64,000 bases of DNA. Origin: Natronosporangium hydrolyticum. GTDB lineage: Bacteria; Actinomycetota; Actinomycetes; Mycobacteriales; Micromonosporaceae. A model generated the notes under the pieces. The model ran no database searches, had not been told where the DNA came from, and saw only the letters and a program-made list of their open reading frames with translations. The stretch spans positions 5,146,001-5,210,000 of the forward strand of contig NZ_CP070499.1 in the NCBI RefSeq assembly GCF_016925615.1, written 5' to 3'. Every line of letters begins with the position of its first letter. Position 1 is the first letter of the stretch. The translations under genes and the position numbers were made by a program. This document shows, piece after piece, positions 20,664-30,484 of the stretch.

Positions 20664-21005
20664 TCAACTAGCAGGCGCGTAGTCCGGTTCGTAAGGTGCC
20701 GGCAACTGCCCCGGAACGTTCGGCCACCCGGGGGTGCCACAGCCTGCGACGTGGAGCGCGGTTCGGACGTTTGCTGCGAACAACCGCCGAGCATCGTCGC
20801 GAGAGTCGGCCACCACACCCATCAGGACCGACAAGGTCCGCTTCGTCAGACTGGCCGTTACGTCCGGGTCAACGATGCCCGAGTCAGCCTCTTCGAGTTC
20901 CCCCAGCGCGTCCAGCACCCGGTCAGCGAAGGCATCAAAGTCGTCGGGCGAGTCTGGTCCGTCGGTGGCGAACTCCAGGTCCATCACGAAGTAGTAGGTG
21001 GTCAT
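20664..21005 (-). CDS. Hypothetical protein, possible antitoxin partner of the HicA-like protein
   Basis: The protein has 113 residues. It begins MTTYYFVMDLEFATDGPDS and is rich in acidic residues, with pI clearly acidic in the first 60 positions, and has no membrane segment or signal. The ATG overlaps the stop of the small basic protein upstream (ATGA, 21002-21005), so the two are translationally coupled. Gene order and charge contrast resemble toxin-antitoxin pairs, with the acidic second gene as the candidate antitoxin, but I recognise no known antitoxin fold. It might instead be an unrelated conserved actinobacterial protein. Confidence 0.6.
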   Translation of the reverse strand: MTTYYFVMDLEFATDGPDSPDDFDAFADRVLDALGELEEADSGIVDPDVTASLTKRTLSVLMGVVADSRDDARRLFAANVRTALHVAGCGTPGWPNVPGQLPAPYEPDYAPAS

Positions 21006-21226
21006 CGCCCCTCCATCTTCTCCCAGCAGGTCGCGCGACGTAGCTGGCCCAACAGGTTCCTAAGGTAGCCGGAACGAGGGGTAATCTTCACAGTCTTGGT
21101 GTGTTGATCAGCGCAAGGGCAGTACATCTTGTAGTACTTGTTACCTCGACCAACCCGCCATCCCTTATCCTCGGCCTCCTTGAGGATCAGTTCCAGCTCT
21201 TTGTCAGGATGCCGTGGACGTGACAC
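21002..21226 (-). CDS. Small basic HicA-like protein
   Basis: The protein has 74 residues from GTG 21226, chosen because GGGAGG lies nine bases upstream; an upstream GTG at 21307 would add 27 residues with no good ribosome site. The central part, KEAEDKGWRVGRGNKYYKMYCPC followed by KTVKITPRSGYLRNLLGQLRR, has the length, basic charge and G-W-x2-x-G pattern of double-stranded-RNA-binding-like HicA proteins. The usual catalytic GGSH histidine is not evident. It is coupled to the acidic gene downstream. Toxin activity is speculation. Confidence 0.55.
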   Translation of the reverse strand: MSRPRHPDKELELILKEAEDKGWRVGRGNKYYKMYCPCADQHTKTVKITPRSGYLRNLLGQLRRATCWEKMEGR

Positions 21227-21484
21227 CTGGCAGAGCCTCCCGTCGTACTGGGTTGCCACAGTCTTCCCGAGCGAATGTCGATGATCTTTACGTGATGCCC
21301 TGATCACCCGACGCCACCATTCTAAGCCCGCCGCTTATGCCCCAGACATCGGCCGGATGGGCGATTCGAACCTTCGATCACGGCAGGCGCCTCAGACGGG
21401 CCGGGTCGGCCGCAACTTTCTGGAAACCGTACGGGTGGGGGTTGGCAACGGGCGGGGAACCGAATATGTTTACCGTCACTTGCA

Positions 21485-21520
21485 CCGGCGTGCTCGCCCG
21501 TGAGCGCGCCGGTTCTTTCT
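21485..21520 (+). promoter_or_regulatory. Terminator-like hairpin in the msiK leader (possible attenuator)
   Basis: An 11-base stem (CCGGCGTGCTC 21485-21495 with 21502-21512, one G-U pair) with a 6-base loop is followed at once by TTCTTTCT. It lies 48 bases upstream of the ATPase start, on the coding strand, inside a 341-base gene-free stretch (21227-21567). That stretch otherwise shows only a lower-GC segment CGAATATGTTTACC near 21460. The layout suggests transcription attenuation, or simply termination of an upstream transcript. Confidence 0.45.
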
Positions 21521-21567
21521 ACTCGGATCGTCCGGCACGTTCCTGCCGGTGGAAAGGATGGCCCCCG

Positions 21568-22653
<1,086 letters not shown>

Positions 22654-22658
22654 CACCC

Positions 22659-22724
22659 GCGCCGATCATGAGCTCTAAGGGCCGACACGCCGAGCGTGTC
22701 GGCCCTTAAGCTCATGATCGGCGC
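22659..22724. terminator. Very long bidirectional hairpin between convergent genes
   Basis: The arms 22659-22690 and 22694-22724 pair over 31 bases with a single bulged C and a 3-base loop. The outer part reads GCGCCGATCATGAGCT. It lies between the stops of the sugar ATPase and the beta-propeller gene. It shares the GATCATG motif with the 60-base repeats but is otherwise different. Confidence 0.8.
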
Positions 22725-22728
22725 AGCT

Positions 22729-24189
22729 TTACTCGGCGAACCGCCAGATGCTGGCGCTGTCCTGACTCGTGCAGATGACGAACCGGTCGCTCCAGTTGCA
22801 GGTGGCCGGGTCGACCGCCGGTAGGCGGCCCAGATCCTCCGGGGCGGCGGTGCCGACGGCCAGCCCGGCCGCCTGCACCTCGGCGTCGCTCTGCCGCGGG
22901 TCGGCCGCGAACATCAGCAGGTTGCCGTCGTTCGCCCGGACCCCGCTGCCGGGCTCCGGGCCGACACGGACGTCGCCAGCGTCGCTCAGCACCGTCACCT
23001 CCGGTCCGCCGTCGAGCTGACCGTTGACCAACAGCCACTCGCCCACTGGGATCGCGTACTGCCCGCCGGGGACGTCGGTGCGCCACACCTCGCCGCCGTC
23101 GACCGCGTCGAGCGCCGCCGCCGCGGTGGTCTCGTCATCGAAGCGGACCTGGTCGAGCACGCACACCCGCTCCTCGCCGCAGGGCTCCAACGCCTCGACC
23201 TGCCGCTCCGGGTCGCTCGCGGTATAGATGACCTGCGCCGAGCCGGAGAAATTGTCCAGATCGTACGACTCGACCCGGTACCCGTTCTGCAGCCCCTGGG
23301 CGACGAAGAGCCGGTTCTCGTAGGCGAGCAGGAGGTCGTTGTCGGCGTCGGCGACGTTGGCCCGATCTGCGATCGTGCCGCCGTCGCGGGTCTCCACCAC
23401 CCGCACCGACCGGTCGCCGGTGACCAGCACGATCCGGTTGTCGTCGCTGTCCGGGCTGAGGCTGACCCCGGTCGGGCTGGTCGGCTGCGCCAAGCTGGCG
23501 GGTGTGTTCACTCCGGTGGCGTACGCCGGGCCGGGCGCTTCCACCTGCCATCGGTCGTCGCCGCTATGCCAGTCGATGCCGCGTAGCCGCTCGCCCTCGC
23601 GGTCCAGCAGCCCGAGGCTGCCCTCGGTGAAGATGAACCGGTCGTTGCCGTGGACCTGGGTCTCCCACAGTTGGGCACCCCCGTCCGGGTCGAGCGCGTA
23701 CAGCGGTCGGGGCGCGCTCGCGCTGGGCTCGTCGGCGAGCACCAGCAGCGCGTGTGGACTGGCGATCAGCCGGTGCCACCGCGGCGCGCCGGTGACCGTC
23801 GCGCTCCACCGCTCCGCGCCGGTGGCGATGTCGAGCGCCCGGACCTGCAGATCGCCGCCCTGCTCCCAGGCCACGTACGCCTGATCGTGGTGGACCGCGG
23901 TCATCGTGGTGCGGGAACGCTCGTCGAAGGTCAGCCCGCCGACCGACGCGAACCCGTGGAACGCCAGCGGCCCGGCGACCGTGTGCCGGGAGCTGCCCGG
24001 CCACACCAGCACGGTCACGAAGGCGAGCACCGAGGCGACCGCGGTGGCGACCGCCACCGCCAGGATCCAGCCCGGAATCCGCCGGCGCGGCGGCCCCACC
24101 AATTGCGTGGTGTGAGTCGGCTGCCACGCGTCGTAAGCCGCGGTCTGCATGCCGGCGGGCGGGGTGGAACTCTGGTGGTACTCGGTCAT
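22729..24189 (-). CDS. Membrane-anchored PQQ/WD40-like beta-propeller protein
   Basis: The protein has 486 residues. A cytoplasmic N-terminus of about 40 residues (Pro/Gln-rich, then PPRRRIPG) is followed by one membrane helix (about 41-65) and an extracytoplasmic domain of repeated blades. The blades have patterns such as YVAWEQGGDLQVRALDIATGAERWSATV and LYALDPDGGAQLWETQV, the W-x-(T/V) ends of PQQ-like propeller strands. Enzymatic PQQ binding is not implied. Such proteins serve as extracellular scaffolds or sensors. It is a single gene upstream of (convergent with) the sugar ATPase. Function unknown. Confidence 0.8.
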   Translation of the reverse strand: MTEYHQSSTPPAGMQTAAYDAWQPTHTTQLVGPPRRRIPGWILAVAVATAVASVLAFVTVLVWPGSSRHTVAGPLAFHGFASVGGLTFDERSRTTMTAVHHDQAYVAWEQGGDLQVRALDIATGAERWSATVTGAPRWHRLIASPHALLVLADEPSASAPRPLYALDPDGGAQLWETQVHGNDRFIFTEGSLGLLDREGERLRGIDWHSGDDRWQVEAPGPAYATGVNTPASLAQPTSPTGVSLSPDSDDNRIVLVTGDRSVRVVETRDGGTIADRANVADADNDLLLAYENRLFVAQGLQNGYRVESYDLDNFSGSAQVIYTASDPERQVEALEPCGEERVCVLDQVRFDDETTAAAALDAVDGGEVWRTDVPGGQYAIPVGEWLLVNGQLDGGPEVTVLSDAGDVRVGPEPGSGVRANDGNLLMFAADPRQSDAEVQAAGLAVGTAAPEDLGRLPAVDPATCNWSDRFVICTSQDSASIWRFAE

Positions 24190-24249
24190 GGCGAGGGCTC
24201 CGGTTGTCGGGGGTGGGCCCGCGGTCGAGGTGGGCCGACGGGTGCGATC

Positions 24250-25335
24250 CTACGACCCGCGTGCATCCACCCGTCGACGGCGCGCGACCTCCGCAAGCGT
24301 CACCGCCGCCGCCACACTGGCGTTCAGCGACTCGACATCGGCCGACATCGGCACATTGACCCGCAGGTCGCAGGTGTTGCCGACCAGCCGGGACAGCCCT
24401 CGCCCTTCGGAGCCGACCACCACCACCAGCGGGTCTACCGCCGCCTCCAGGTCGTAGAGGTTGGTCGGTGCGTCCGCGTCGAGCCCGACCACCACCAAGC
24501 CGGCCTCCTGACACGCTTTCAGCGACCGGGTGAGGTTCGTGACCCGGGCCACCGGCAGCCGGGCCGCCGCGCCAGCGCTGGTCCGCCAGGCGGTCGCGGT
24601 CATCCCGGCGGCTCGACGCTGCGGCAGGAACAGCCCGTGGGCGCCGAACGCCGCGGCGGAGCGGATCACCGCCCCGAGGTTGCGGGGGTCGGTCACCCCG
24701 TCCAGCGCCACCAGCAGCGGCGCCTGCTGGTGCTCCACCGCCGCCGCCAGCACGTCCTCGAACGGCAGGTACGCGTAGGGCGGCACCTGCAGGCCGATGC
24801 CCTGGTGCAGCACCCCACCGGTAAGCCGGTCCAACTCGCCGCGGCCGACCTCCATGACCGCCAGGCCACGGTCGGCGGCGGTGCGGATGCTCTCGTGCAC
24901 CCGGTCGTCTACGTCGATGCCGACCGCCAGGTAGAGCGCGGTGGCGGGGACGTGGGCGCGCAGCGCCTCCACCACCGGGTTCCGCCCGACCAGCAGCTCG
25001 CTGCCGTCCTTGCCGCTGCCGGCCTGGCCGCGGGGCTTGGCCTTGACCGGGCTCCGGCCACCGCTGCCGCTACCGCTACCGCCGCCGCTGCCGGGTGCGC
25101 TGCGGCCGAGCTTGGCGGCCCGCTCTGCCGCCTTCTTCCGGTCCTTCTCCTGGCTCCGGGCGGTCCGGGCGGGTAGCGGCTCCGGTCCGGAGTACGCCTT
25201 GTGCCATGGTCGCTCTTCGGCCGGCAGGGTGCGACCTTTCCCCTTGAGGCTGGCGCGTCGCTTGATGCCGCTGCCGGCTGACTGCGGCGGCTTCGGCTGT
25301 GTGCGCTTGCTTCGTGGTTGCGGATCGCGGGGCAT
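24250..25335 (-). CDS. rlmB: TrmH-family 23S rRNA 2'-O-ribose methyltransferase (RlmB-type)
   Basis: The protein has 361 residues. A long Lys/Arg/Ser/Gly-rich N-terminal extension of about 108 residues (including a Gly-Ser run) is followed by a substrate-binding domain beginning [14 protein letters not shown]. The SPOUT catalytic domain then has the three family motifs: [25 protein letters not shown] (Asn/Arg motif 1), [15 protein letters not shown] (motif 2) and [20 protein letters not shown] (motif 3, deep knot). The family methylates G2251 of 23S rRNA in E. coli. It follows cysS by 40 bases, a common actinobacterial order. Confidence 0.92.
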   Translation of the reverse strand: MPRDPQPRSKRTQPKPPQSAGSGIKRRASLKGKGRTLPAEERPWHKAYSGPEPLPARTARSQEKDRKKAAERAAKLGRSAPGSGGGSGSGSGGRSPVKAKPRGQAGSGKDGSELLVGRNPVVEALRAHVPATALYLAVGIDVDDRVHESIRTAADRGLAVMEVGRGELDRLTGGVLHQGIGLQVPPYAYLPFEDVLAAAVEHQQAPLLVALDGVTDPRNLGAVIRSAAAFGAHGLFLPQRRAAGMTATAWRTSAGAAARLPVARVTNLTRSLKACQEAGLVVVGLDADAPTNLYDLEAAVDPLVVVVGSEGRGLSRLVGNTCDLRVNVPMSADVESLNASVAAAVTLAEVARRRRVDARGS

Positions 25336-25375
25336 GCTGGTTCCACTCCTTTTGTCGGCCAGGTGACGGCCGTCG

Positions 25376-26788
25376 TCACTGGCCGTTGATCGTCCACCGG
25401 GGGCCGTGCGGAGTGTCCTCCACCACGACTCCGGCCTGCTTCAGCTGGTCCCGCACCGCGTCGGCGGCGGCGTAGTCCTTCCGGCCCCGGGCCGCCTCGC
25501 GCTGCTGTAGGGCTAACGCGACCAGTTCGTCGACCACGCCGCGGAGCTGGTCGTCGCGGCCCGCGGCCCGCCAGGCCGGGTCGTGCGGGTCCACGCCCAG
25601 CACGGCGAGCATGGCGCGGATGCCGGCCAGCGCCGCCCGCAGCCGGTCGTCGTCGCCGTCCGCGTACGCGGTGTTGCCTTCCTTGAGGAGCTCATGCACG
25701 CTGGCGAGCGCCTGCGGGGTGTTGAGGTCCTCGTCCATGGCGGCGGCGAACTCGGCCCCGACCGGCCCCGGCGCCACCTGCCCGACCCGTTCGGTCGCCC
25801 GCTGGACGAACCCTTCCAGCCGCCGGTAGGCGACCGCGGCCTCGGTGAGCGCCTCGTCGGAGTAGTCCATCCGGGACCGGTAGTGCGGCGAGGCAAGGTA
25901 GTAGCGCAGCTCCACCGGGCGTACGCCGAGCGCCGCCACCGCGGCCAGGTCGAGCACGTTGCCCTCGGACTTGCTCATCTTGGCTTCCCCGAGATTGAGC
26001 AATCCATGGTGGACCCAATTGCGGGCGAACGGCAGACCGGCCGCGCGGGACTGGGCGATCTCGTTTTCGTGGTGCGGGAAGATCAGGTCGATACCGCCGC
26101 CATGGATGTCGAACTCGGCGCCGAGGTAACGGCGGGCCATCGCCGAGCACTCGATGTGCCAGCCCGGCCGGCCCAGCCCCCAGGGACTCGCCCAGCAGGC
26201 CTCCACCGGCTCGTCGGGCTTGCCGCCTTTCCAGAGTGCGAAGTCGCGGGGATCCCGCTTGCCGCGGGGGTCGCCGTCGGCGGCTGGCTGCATATCGGCC
26301 GGCCGCTGCCCGGAGAGCTGCCCATACTCCGGGTAGGTGGCGACATCGAAGTAGACATCGCCGGACCCGTCGGCGGCCTGGTACGCGTGGCCCGCCGCCA
26401 GCAGCTCCTCGATCAACTGGTGGATCTCGGGGATGTGCCCGGTGGCGCGCGGCTCGTAGGTCGGCGGCAGCACGTTGAGGCTGCGGTACGCGGCGGCGAG
26501 GACCTGCTCGTTGGCGTACGCCAGCGACCAGAACGGGACGCCGGCAGCGGCGGCGTTGATCAGCACTTTGTCGTCGATGTCGGTGATGTTGCGGACGAAG
26601 GTGACCCCGAACTCCCGGTGCTGGAGCCAACGGCGCAGCACGTCGTAGGTGACACCGGAGCGTAGGTGACCGATGTGCGGCGCCGACTGCACCGTAAGAC
26701 CACACAGGTAGATGCCGACCTGACCGGGGGTTTTGGGGACCAGGTCGGCCACCTGCCGGGTGGCGGTGTCGTACAGGCGCACGGTCAT
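25376..26788 (-). CDS. cysS: Cysteinyl-tRNA synthetase
   Basis: The protein has 470 residues, the normal CysRS length. It charges tRNA-Cys. It has an N-terminal zinc-ligand Cys in [19 protein letters not shown], which also carries the HIGH motif, then [12 protein letters not shown]. The second zinc-site region is [14 protein letters not shown] with [19 protein letters not shown], and the KMSKS loop is AKMSKSEGN. The C-terminal anticodon-binding part ends GPRWTING. The ATG at 26788 (MTVRLYDT) is preferred over an in-frame extension of 17 codons. It is probably co-transcribed with rlmB. Confidence 0.96.
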   Translation of the reverse strand: MTVRLYDTATRQVADLVPKTPGQVGIYLCGLTVQSAPHIGHLRSGVTYDVLRRWLQHREFGVTFVRNITDIDDKVLINAAAAGVPFWSLAYANEQVLAAAYRSLNVLPPTYEPRATGHIPEIHQLIEELLAAGHAYQAADGSGDVYFDVATYPEYGQLSGQRPADMQPAADGDPRGKRDPRDFALWKGGKPDEPVEACWASPWGLGRPGWHIECSAMARRYLGAEFDIHGGGIDLIFPHHENEIAQSRAAGLPFARNWVHHGLLNLGEAKMSKSEGNVLDLAAVAALGVRPVELRYYLASPHYRSRMDYSDEALTEAAVAYRRLEGFVQRATERVGQVAPGPVGAEFAAAMDEDLNTPQALASVHELLKEGNTAYADGDDDRLRAALAGIRAMLAVLGVDPHDPAWRAAGRDDQLRGVVDELVALALQQREAARGRKDYAAADAVRDQLKQAGVVVEDTPHGPRWTINGQ

Positions 26789-26819
26789 CCCTAAAGGGTA
26801 TCGGCCGGTGGTGAGGCGG

Positions 26820-27626
26820 CTAACGCCACTCGCGCCCATCCGCTGGGCCGGCGAACGGCTCGGATGGGCCGACCGTCAGGTCGCTCGGTCCATCCGCCGG
26901 AGCGCCGTGATAACCCGCCGCCGGAGAGCGCTGCCCGTCGACTGCGAAGTCGGGGTCGGCGAACCCATTGGCGGGGAACTCGTTGCCGGGGAACGCGTCG
27001 CCAGTGGCGGGCGGCTCGGTGGCCATCGCTGGCTCCGGCCGCAGCTCGCCGGGTGCGGCGTGCGGGAACGGGGTGGCTGCGGTGACCCCCGGCCGGACCA
27101 ACGCCAGCGCCAACACCAGCAGCAGCACCGCGGCGAAGCCAGCGTAGACGCCCAGGCCCACGGTTACCTCAAGCTCCTCCGCCGGCAGCCCGGTGAAGAG
27201 CGGGAAGCCCATCTGTTGCGGCGCCGACTCGCGCAGCTCGACCACCGCCCCGAGCAGCACCACCAGGGTGCCGGCCCCGACCGCTAGGCCGGCCGCCCGG
27301 CTCACCGCGCGGGTCACCGGCGGCCCGTACAGGGCCGCTCCGACCGCCCCGAGCAGCAACAGCACCCCGACGATGAACCCGGTCCCCCAGGCACCGAGTC
27401 CGGCCAGCCGGGTCTCCGCGGCCGACACCTCGACGTCGAACCGGTTGACGGTGGCGAGCTCGACGACCTGCCATTCGACGATCAGCGCCCCGGCCAGCGC
27501 GGCGAGGCCCAGGCAGCTGACGAGCTGCGCTATCCGGGGATCGAGGCGGTGCCACCAGCCCGGCCGGGTGGTCGACGCAGCCGCCCATTCGAGCACTTCC
27601 GGCGATGCCGAGCCTGATCCGTTCAT
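26820..27626 (-). CDS. Hypothetical membrane protein with four helices and a Pro/Asp-rich tail
   Basis: The protein has 268 residues from ATG 27626. Four hydrophobic helices (about 32-55, 77-97, 110-131 and 158-180) surround a loop with NRFDVEVSAAETRLAGLGAW and an ELRESAPQQMGFPLFTGLP segment. The last 80 residues are cytoplasmic or disordered and Pro/Ala/Asp-rich. No enzyme motif is visible. It is divergent from the phosphoribosyltransferase and precedes cysS by 31 bases on the same strand, so it could share its promoter. Function unknown. Confidence 0.7.
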   Translation of the reverse strand: MNGSGSASPEVLEWAAASTTRPGWWHRLDPRIAQLVSCLGLAALAGALIVEWQVVELATVNRFDVEVSAAETRLAGLGAWGTGFIVGVLLLLGAVGAALYGPPVTRAVSRAAGLAVGAGTLVVLLGAVVELRESAPQQMGFPLFTGLPAEELEVTVGLGVYAGFAAVLLLVLALALVRPGVTAATPFPHAAPGELRPEPAMATEPPATGDAFPGNEFPANGFADPDFAVDGQRSPAAGYHGAPADGPSDLTVGPSEPFAGPADGREWR

Positions 27627-27747
27627 GCTGGGATTTTCCCACCACTGTCGGCGCCACGCTAGTGACCGCTCCGTGGCCGGTAACCGGTCGGGCGAAGTCG
27701 ACGTGATTCGCTGGGCGGCGGGGCACCGAAGGCGTATGACTGGATAG

Positions 27748-28374
27748 GTGGCCACGACCTATCCGGACCGAGCGGCCGCGGGCGCGGTGCTGGCGGCGCA
27801 TCTGCCCGAGTACGCCGACCGGGACGATGTGATCGTGCTCGGACTGGTGCGCGGTGGCGTACCGGTGGCGGCGGCGGTCGCCGACCAGTTGGCGGCGCCG
27901 TTGGATGTGCTGGTGGTGCGGAAGTTGGGGGTGCCGGGCGCGCCGGAGCTGGCCTTCGGCGCGATCGGACCGGGCGGCGTGCTGGTGCGCAACGAGGAGA
28001 TCGCCGCCCAGCTGACCGCCGAGGAGATCACCACCGTGCAGCACCAGGAGGAGGCGGAGCGATCCCGCCGGGAGGAGCGCTACCGCAGCGGTCGGGGGCC
28101 GTTGGCGTTGTCTGGCCGGGTGGCGATCGTGGTGGATGACGGCCTGGCGACGGGCGCGACCGCCCTGGCCGCGGTGACGGTGGCGCGGGCGCTCGGAGCC
28201 GAGCGGGTGGTGTTGGCGGCGCCGGTAGCCGCGCCGGAGGCGCTGGATCGGCTGCGGCAGGCCGCGGACGAGATCGTCTGCCCGCTGGCGCCGCCGAACT
28301 TCGGTGCCGTGAGCCGGTTCTACGACACCTTCGATCAGACCAGCGATGCCGAGGTCACTGCACTGCTGATCTGA
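27748..28374 (+). CDS. Phosphoribosyltransferase-family protein
   Basis: The protein has 208 residues from GTG 27748. The PRPP-binding loop is VIVVDDGLATGATALAAV near residues 128-145, preceded by a family-typical VLGLVRGGVPVAAAVADQL and VRKLGVPGAPELAFGAIG. This is the stand-alone 'putative phosphoribosyl transferase' group, often linked to dienelactone-hydrolase genes in stress loci of actinobacteria. The acceptor base is unknown. It is divergent from the four-helix membrane protein. Confidence 0.85.
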   Translation: MATTYPDRAAAGAVLAAHLPEYADRDDVIVLGLVRGGVPVAAAVADQLAAPLDVLVVRKLGVPGAPELAFGAIGPGGVLVRNEEIAAQLTAEEITTVQHQEEAERSRREERYRSGRGPLALSGRVAIVVDDGLATGATALAAVTVARALGAERVVLAAPVAAPEALDRLRQAADEIVCPLAPPNFGAVSRFYDTFDQTSDAEVTALLI

Positions 28375-28442
28375 GCACGGCGCTGCCGATCTGAGGGTTC
28401 GCTCACCCAAGCGGGGTTGCCGACTGGCCGCACTGGCGCTAT

Positions 28443-28466
28443 GGTTCGTTACATGACTAATGAACC
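28443..28466. promoter_or_regulatory. YtrA-type GntR operator
   Basis: The inverted repeat GGTTCGTTA (28443-28451) N6 TAATGAACC (28458-28466) has one mismatch per arm pair. It is located 25 bases before the GTG of the GntR gene, so it overlaps the expected promoter. Autorepression of the GntR-ABC operon is the expected role. Confidence 0.75.
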
Positions 28467-28491
28467 GACGGACTAAGGGACCGGTAGGAGC

Positions 28492-28854
28492 GTGTTCGAC
28501 GACCGGAGTCCGATCTACCAACAGATTGCCGAGCGGATCAAAGAAGACATCCTCAGCGGCGCGCTGCAGGAGGGCGACCAGGTGATGTCCACCAACCAGT
28601 ACGCGGCCTTCTACCGGATCAACCCGGCCACGGCCGCGAAGGGCTTTCACATCCTCGTGGAGGAGGGAATCGTCCACAAACGCCGCGGCCTCGGCATGTT
28701 CGTCAGCCCGGACGCCCGGCAACGACTCCGTACCCAACGCCGGGAACGGTTCTTCAGCGACGTCGTCGCCCCCATGGTCACCCAGGCCAACCTGCTCGGC
28801 ATCCCGCTGAGCGACGTCATCTCCCACCTCCAGCAGCAACAGGAGACCCCATGA
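28492..28854 (+). CDS. GntR-family regulator, YtrA subfamily
   Basis: The protein has 120 residues, the short length typical of YtrA. The winged helix runs PIYQQIAERIKEDILSGALQEGDQVMSTNQYAAFYRINPATAAKGFHILVEEGIVHKRRGLGMFV (residues about 8-72), with a small helical dimerisation tail and no ligand-binding domain. The start is GTG, with GTAGGAG upstream. Its stop overlaps the ATPase start (ATGA). It is the first gene of an operon with an ABC ATPase and two membrane proteins, and the palindrome at 28443-28466 is its probable operator. The inducer is unknown, although cell-wall antibiotics induce related systems. Confidence 0.92.
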   Translation: MFDDRSPIYQQIAERIKEDILSGALQEGDQVMSTNQYAAFYRINPATAAKGFHILVEEGIVHKRRGLGMFVSPDARQRLRTQRRERFFSDVVAPMVTQANLLGIPLSDVISHLQQQQETP

Positions 28855-29756
28855 CCACCGGCCTCGGCATCGAGACCGACGAGCTGACCCTCCGGTACGG
28901 GGACACGGTCGCGCTCGATGCCCTCACCGTCCGGCTCGACCCCGGCAAGATCTACGGCCTGGTCGGACGCAACGGATCCGGCAAGACCAGCCTGCTCTCG
29001 GTGCTCGCGGCGTTCCGCCGACCCACCGGCGGCACGGCCCGCGTCGATGGCGAGGACCCGTTCGAGAACGAGCGCCTCACCCGGCAGATCTGCCTGATTC
29101 GGGAGGGCGGCGACGTGTTCGAGACCGAAAAAATCCAGACCGTCCTCAACATGGCCCGAGCGCTGCGGCCCTACTGGGACGACGGGTACGCCCACCGGCT
29201 GATCGACCGCTTCGAACTACCCCTGAAGCGCTCCCCTGGGCAGCTCTCGCGCGGCCAACGATCCGCCCTGGCCTGCGTGCTCGGCCTGGCCAGCCGGGCC
29301 CCGCTGACCATCTTCGACGAGTCGTACCTGGGCATGGACCCGACCTCCCGGTACGCCTTCTACGAAGAGTTGCTCAGCGACTACGTCGCACACCCGCGCA
29401 CCATCATCCTCTCCACCCACCTGGTGGAGGAGTTCGGCGCCCTCTTCGAGGAGGTCGTGCTGATCGACCGCGGTCGACTACTGCTGCACGACGATGTGGA
29501 CGCGGTGCGTGCCCGCGGGGTGTCGGTCACCGGCCCGACCGCGCAGGTCGAGGCGGTCACCGCCGGGCTGACCGTGCTCAACCAGCGCCGGCTGGGCGGC
29601 ACCAGCTCGGCGACCGTCTACGGGCAGTTCGACGACGAGCGACGGCAGCGCGCCGAACGCGACGGGCTCACGCTGGAACCCGTACCGCTGCAGGACCTCA
29701 TCGTCCACCTCACCACCAGGTCCACGGCGACACAAGACACCGGAGAAGCCCCGTGA
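28851..29756 (+). CDS. ABC transporter ATPase of the YtrA operon
   Basis: The protein has 301 residues. Walker A is GRNGSGKTSLLS (near 39). A signature-like LSRGQRSALACVLGLA takes the place of LSGGQ, the Walker B region is LTIFDESYLGMD, and the switch region is LSTHLVEEFGALFEEVVLIDRG. The substitution of Arg for Gly in the signature and the ESYLGMD Walker B are shared with YtrB-type ATPases. It overlaps the genes on both sides by 4 bases and presumably powers the two small membrane proteins that follow. Confidence 0.88.
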   Translation: MTTGLGIETDELTLRYGDTVALDALTVRLDPGKIYGLVGRNGSGKTSLLSVLAAFRRPTGGTARVDGEDPFENERLTRQICLIREGGDVFETEKIQTVLNMARALRPYWDDGYAHRLIDRFELPLKRSPGQLSRGQRSALACVLGLASRAPLTIFDESYLGMDPTSRYAFYEELLSDYVAHPRTIILSTHLVEEFGALFEEVVLIDRGRLLLHDDVDAVRARGVSVTGPTAQVEAVTAGLTVLNQRRLGGTSSATVYGQFDDERRQRAERDGLTLEPVPLQDLIVHLTTRSTATQDTGEAP

Positions 29757-30484
29757 ACCCGCGTACCCGGGCGGTCCTAACGATGCTGCTGCGGTCGTAC
29801 CGCTGGGTGCTTTGGATGGCATCGTTGGTGCTGGTCGTAGCGGTCACGCTCGGCGCGTTCGTGACCGCGGCCGGCGGCGACGAGTCCGGGACCAGCGTCT
29901 GGGAGCAGGCCGCCGGCCCGCTGCACTGGTTCTTCTTCGTCTTCGGCGTCCTGACCACTGCCACGGTCTTCCCGACCTATATCGGCTTCGGCGTCACCCG
30001 ACGCCGGGTGCTCCAGGCCCTCGGAATCGGCGGTGGCGCCATCTCGGTGCTCCTCGCACTGGTGATCGCCGCCGGCTATCTGGTCGAGCACGCGATCCTC
30101 ACCGGACGCGGCCAGGAACACCGGCTCCGCGGCGACCACCTATTCGACAGCGTCACCGAGCTGCACCTGGTGATGACCCAGTACGCCCTGCTCACAGCCG
30201 CGTTCCTGGTCGCGGGTTACCTGGTGGGGGTCGGCTACTACCGGTTCGGCGGCGGGCGGGGCACGCTCGCGCTGCCGCTGACGGTAGCGCCGATCCTCGT
30301 GGTGGGGGTGCTCTTCAGCGCCAACGACCTGGCTCTACTCCTACGGGGACCGGCCGGTGGCGAGCTGCCCTCCCCCCAGCTGGCTACCGCGGTCGGGCTG
30401 AGCCTGGCCACGCTCGCCGCCGCCGGACTCGGGCTCTGGCTACTGGCCCGCCGGGTCCCGATCCGTCCCAGGAGGCCAGCGTGA
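29753..30484 (+). CDS. Putative ABC permease subunit, first of two paralogues
   Basis: The protein has 243 residues and six hydrophobic helices with no signal peptide. Its segment ELHLVMTQYALLTAAFLVAGYLVGVGYYRF followed by GTLALPLTVAP aligns with ELHLVFTEYFLIFAAFIVAGWLVAAGYLRLG and GTVALPLTFAP in the next gene, so the two are diverged tandem duplicates. They probably form a heterodimeric membrane unit for the preceding ATPase. The start GTG overlaps the ATPase stop by 4 bases. The transported substrate or the sensing role is unknown. Confidence 0.75.
   Translation: MNPRTRAVLTMLLRSYRWVLWMASLVLVVAVTLGAFVTAAGGDESGTSVWEQAAGPLHWFFFVFGVLTTATVFPTYIGFGVTRRRVLQALGIGGGAISVLLALVIAAGYLVEHAILTGRGQEHRLRGDHLFDSVTELHLVMTQYALLTAAFLVAGYLVGVGYYRFGGGRGTLALPLTVAPILVVGVLFSANDLALLLRGPAGGELPSPQLATAVGLSLATLAAAGLGLWLLARRVPIRPRRPA

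Noticed and set aside
26789-26839. Longer cysS start 17 codons upstream
   Set aside because: The extra residues are not found in CysRS, and MTVRLYDT is the normal N-terminus.
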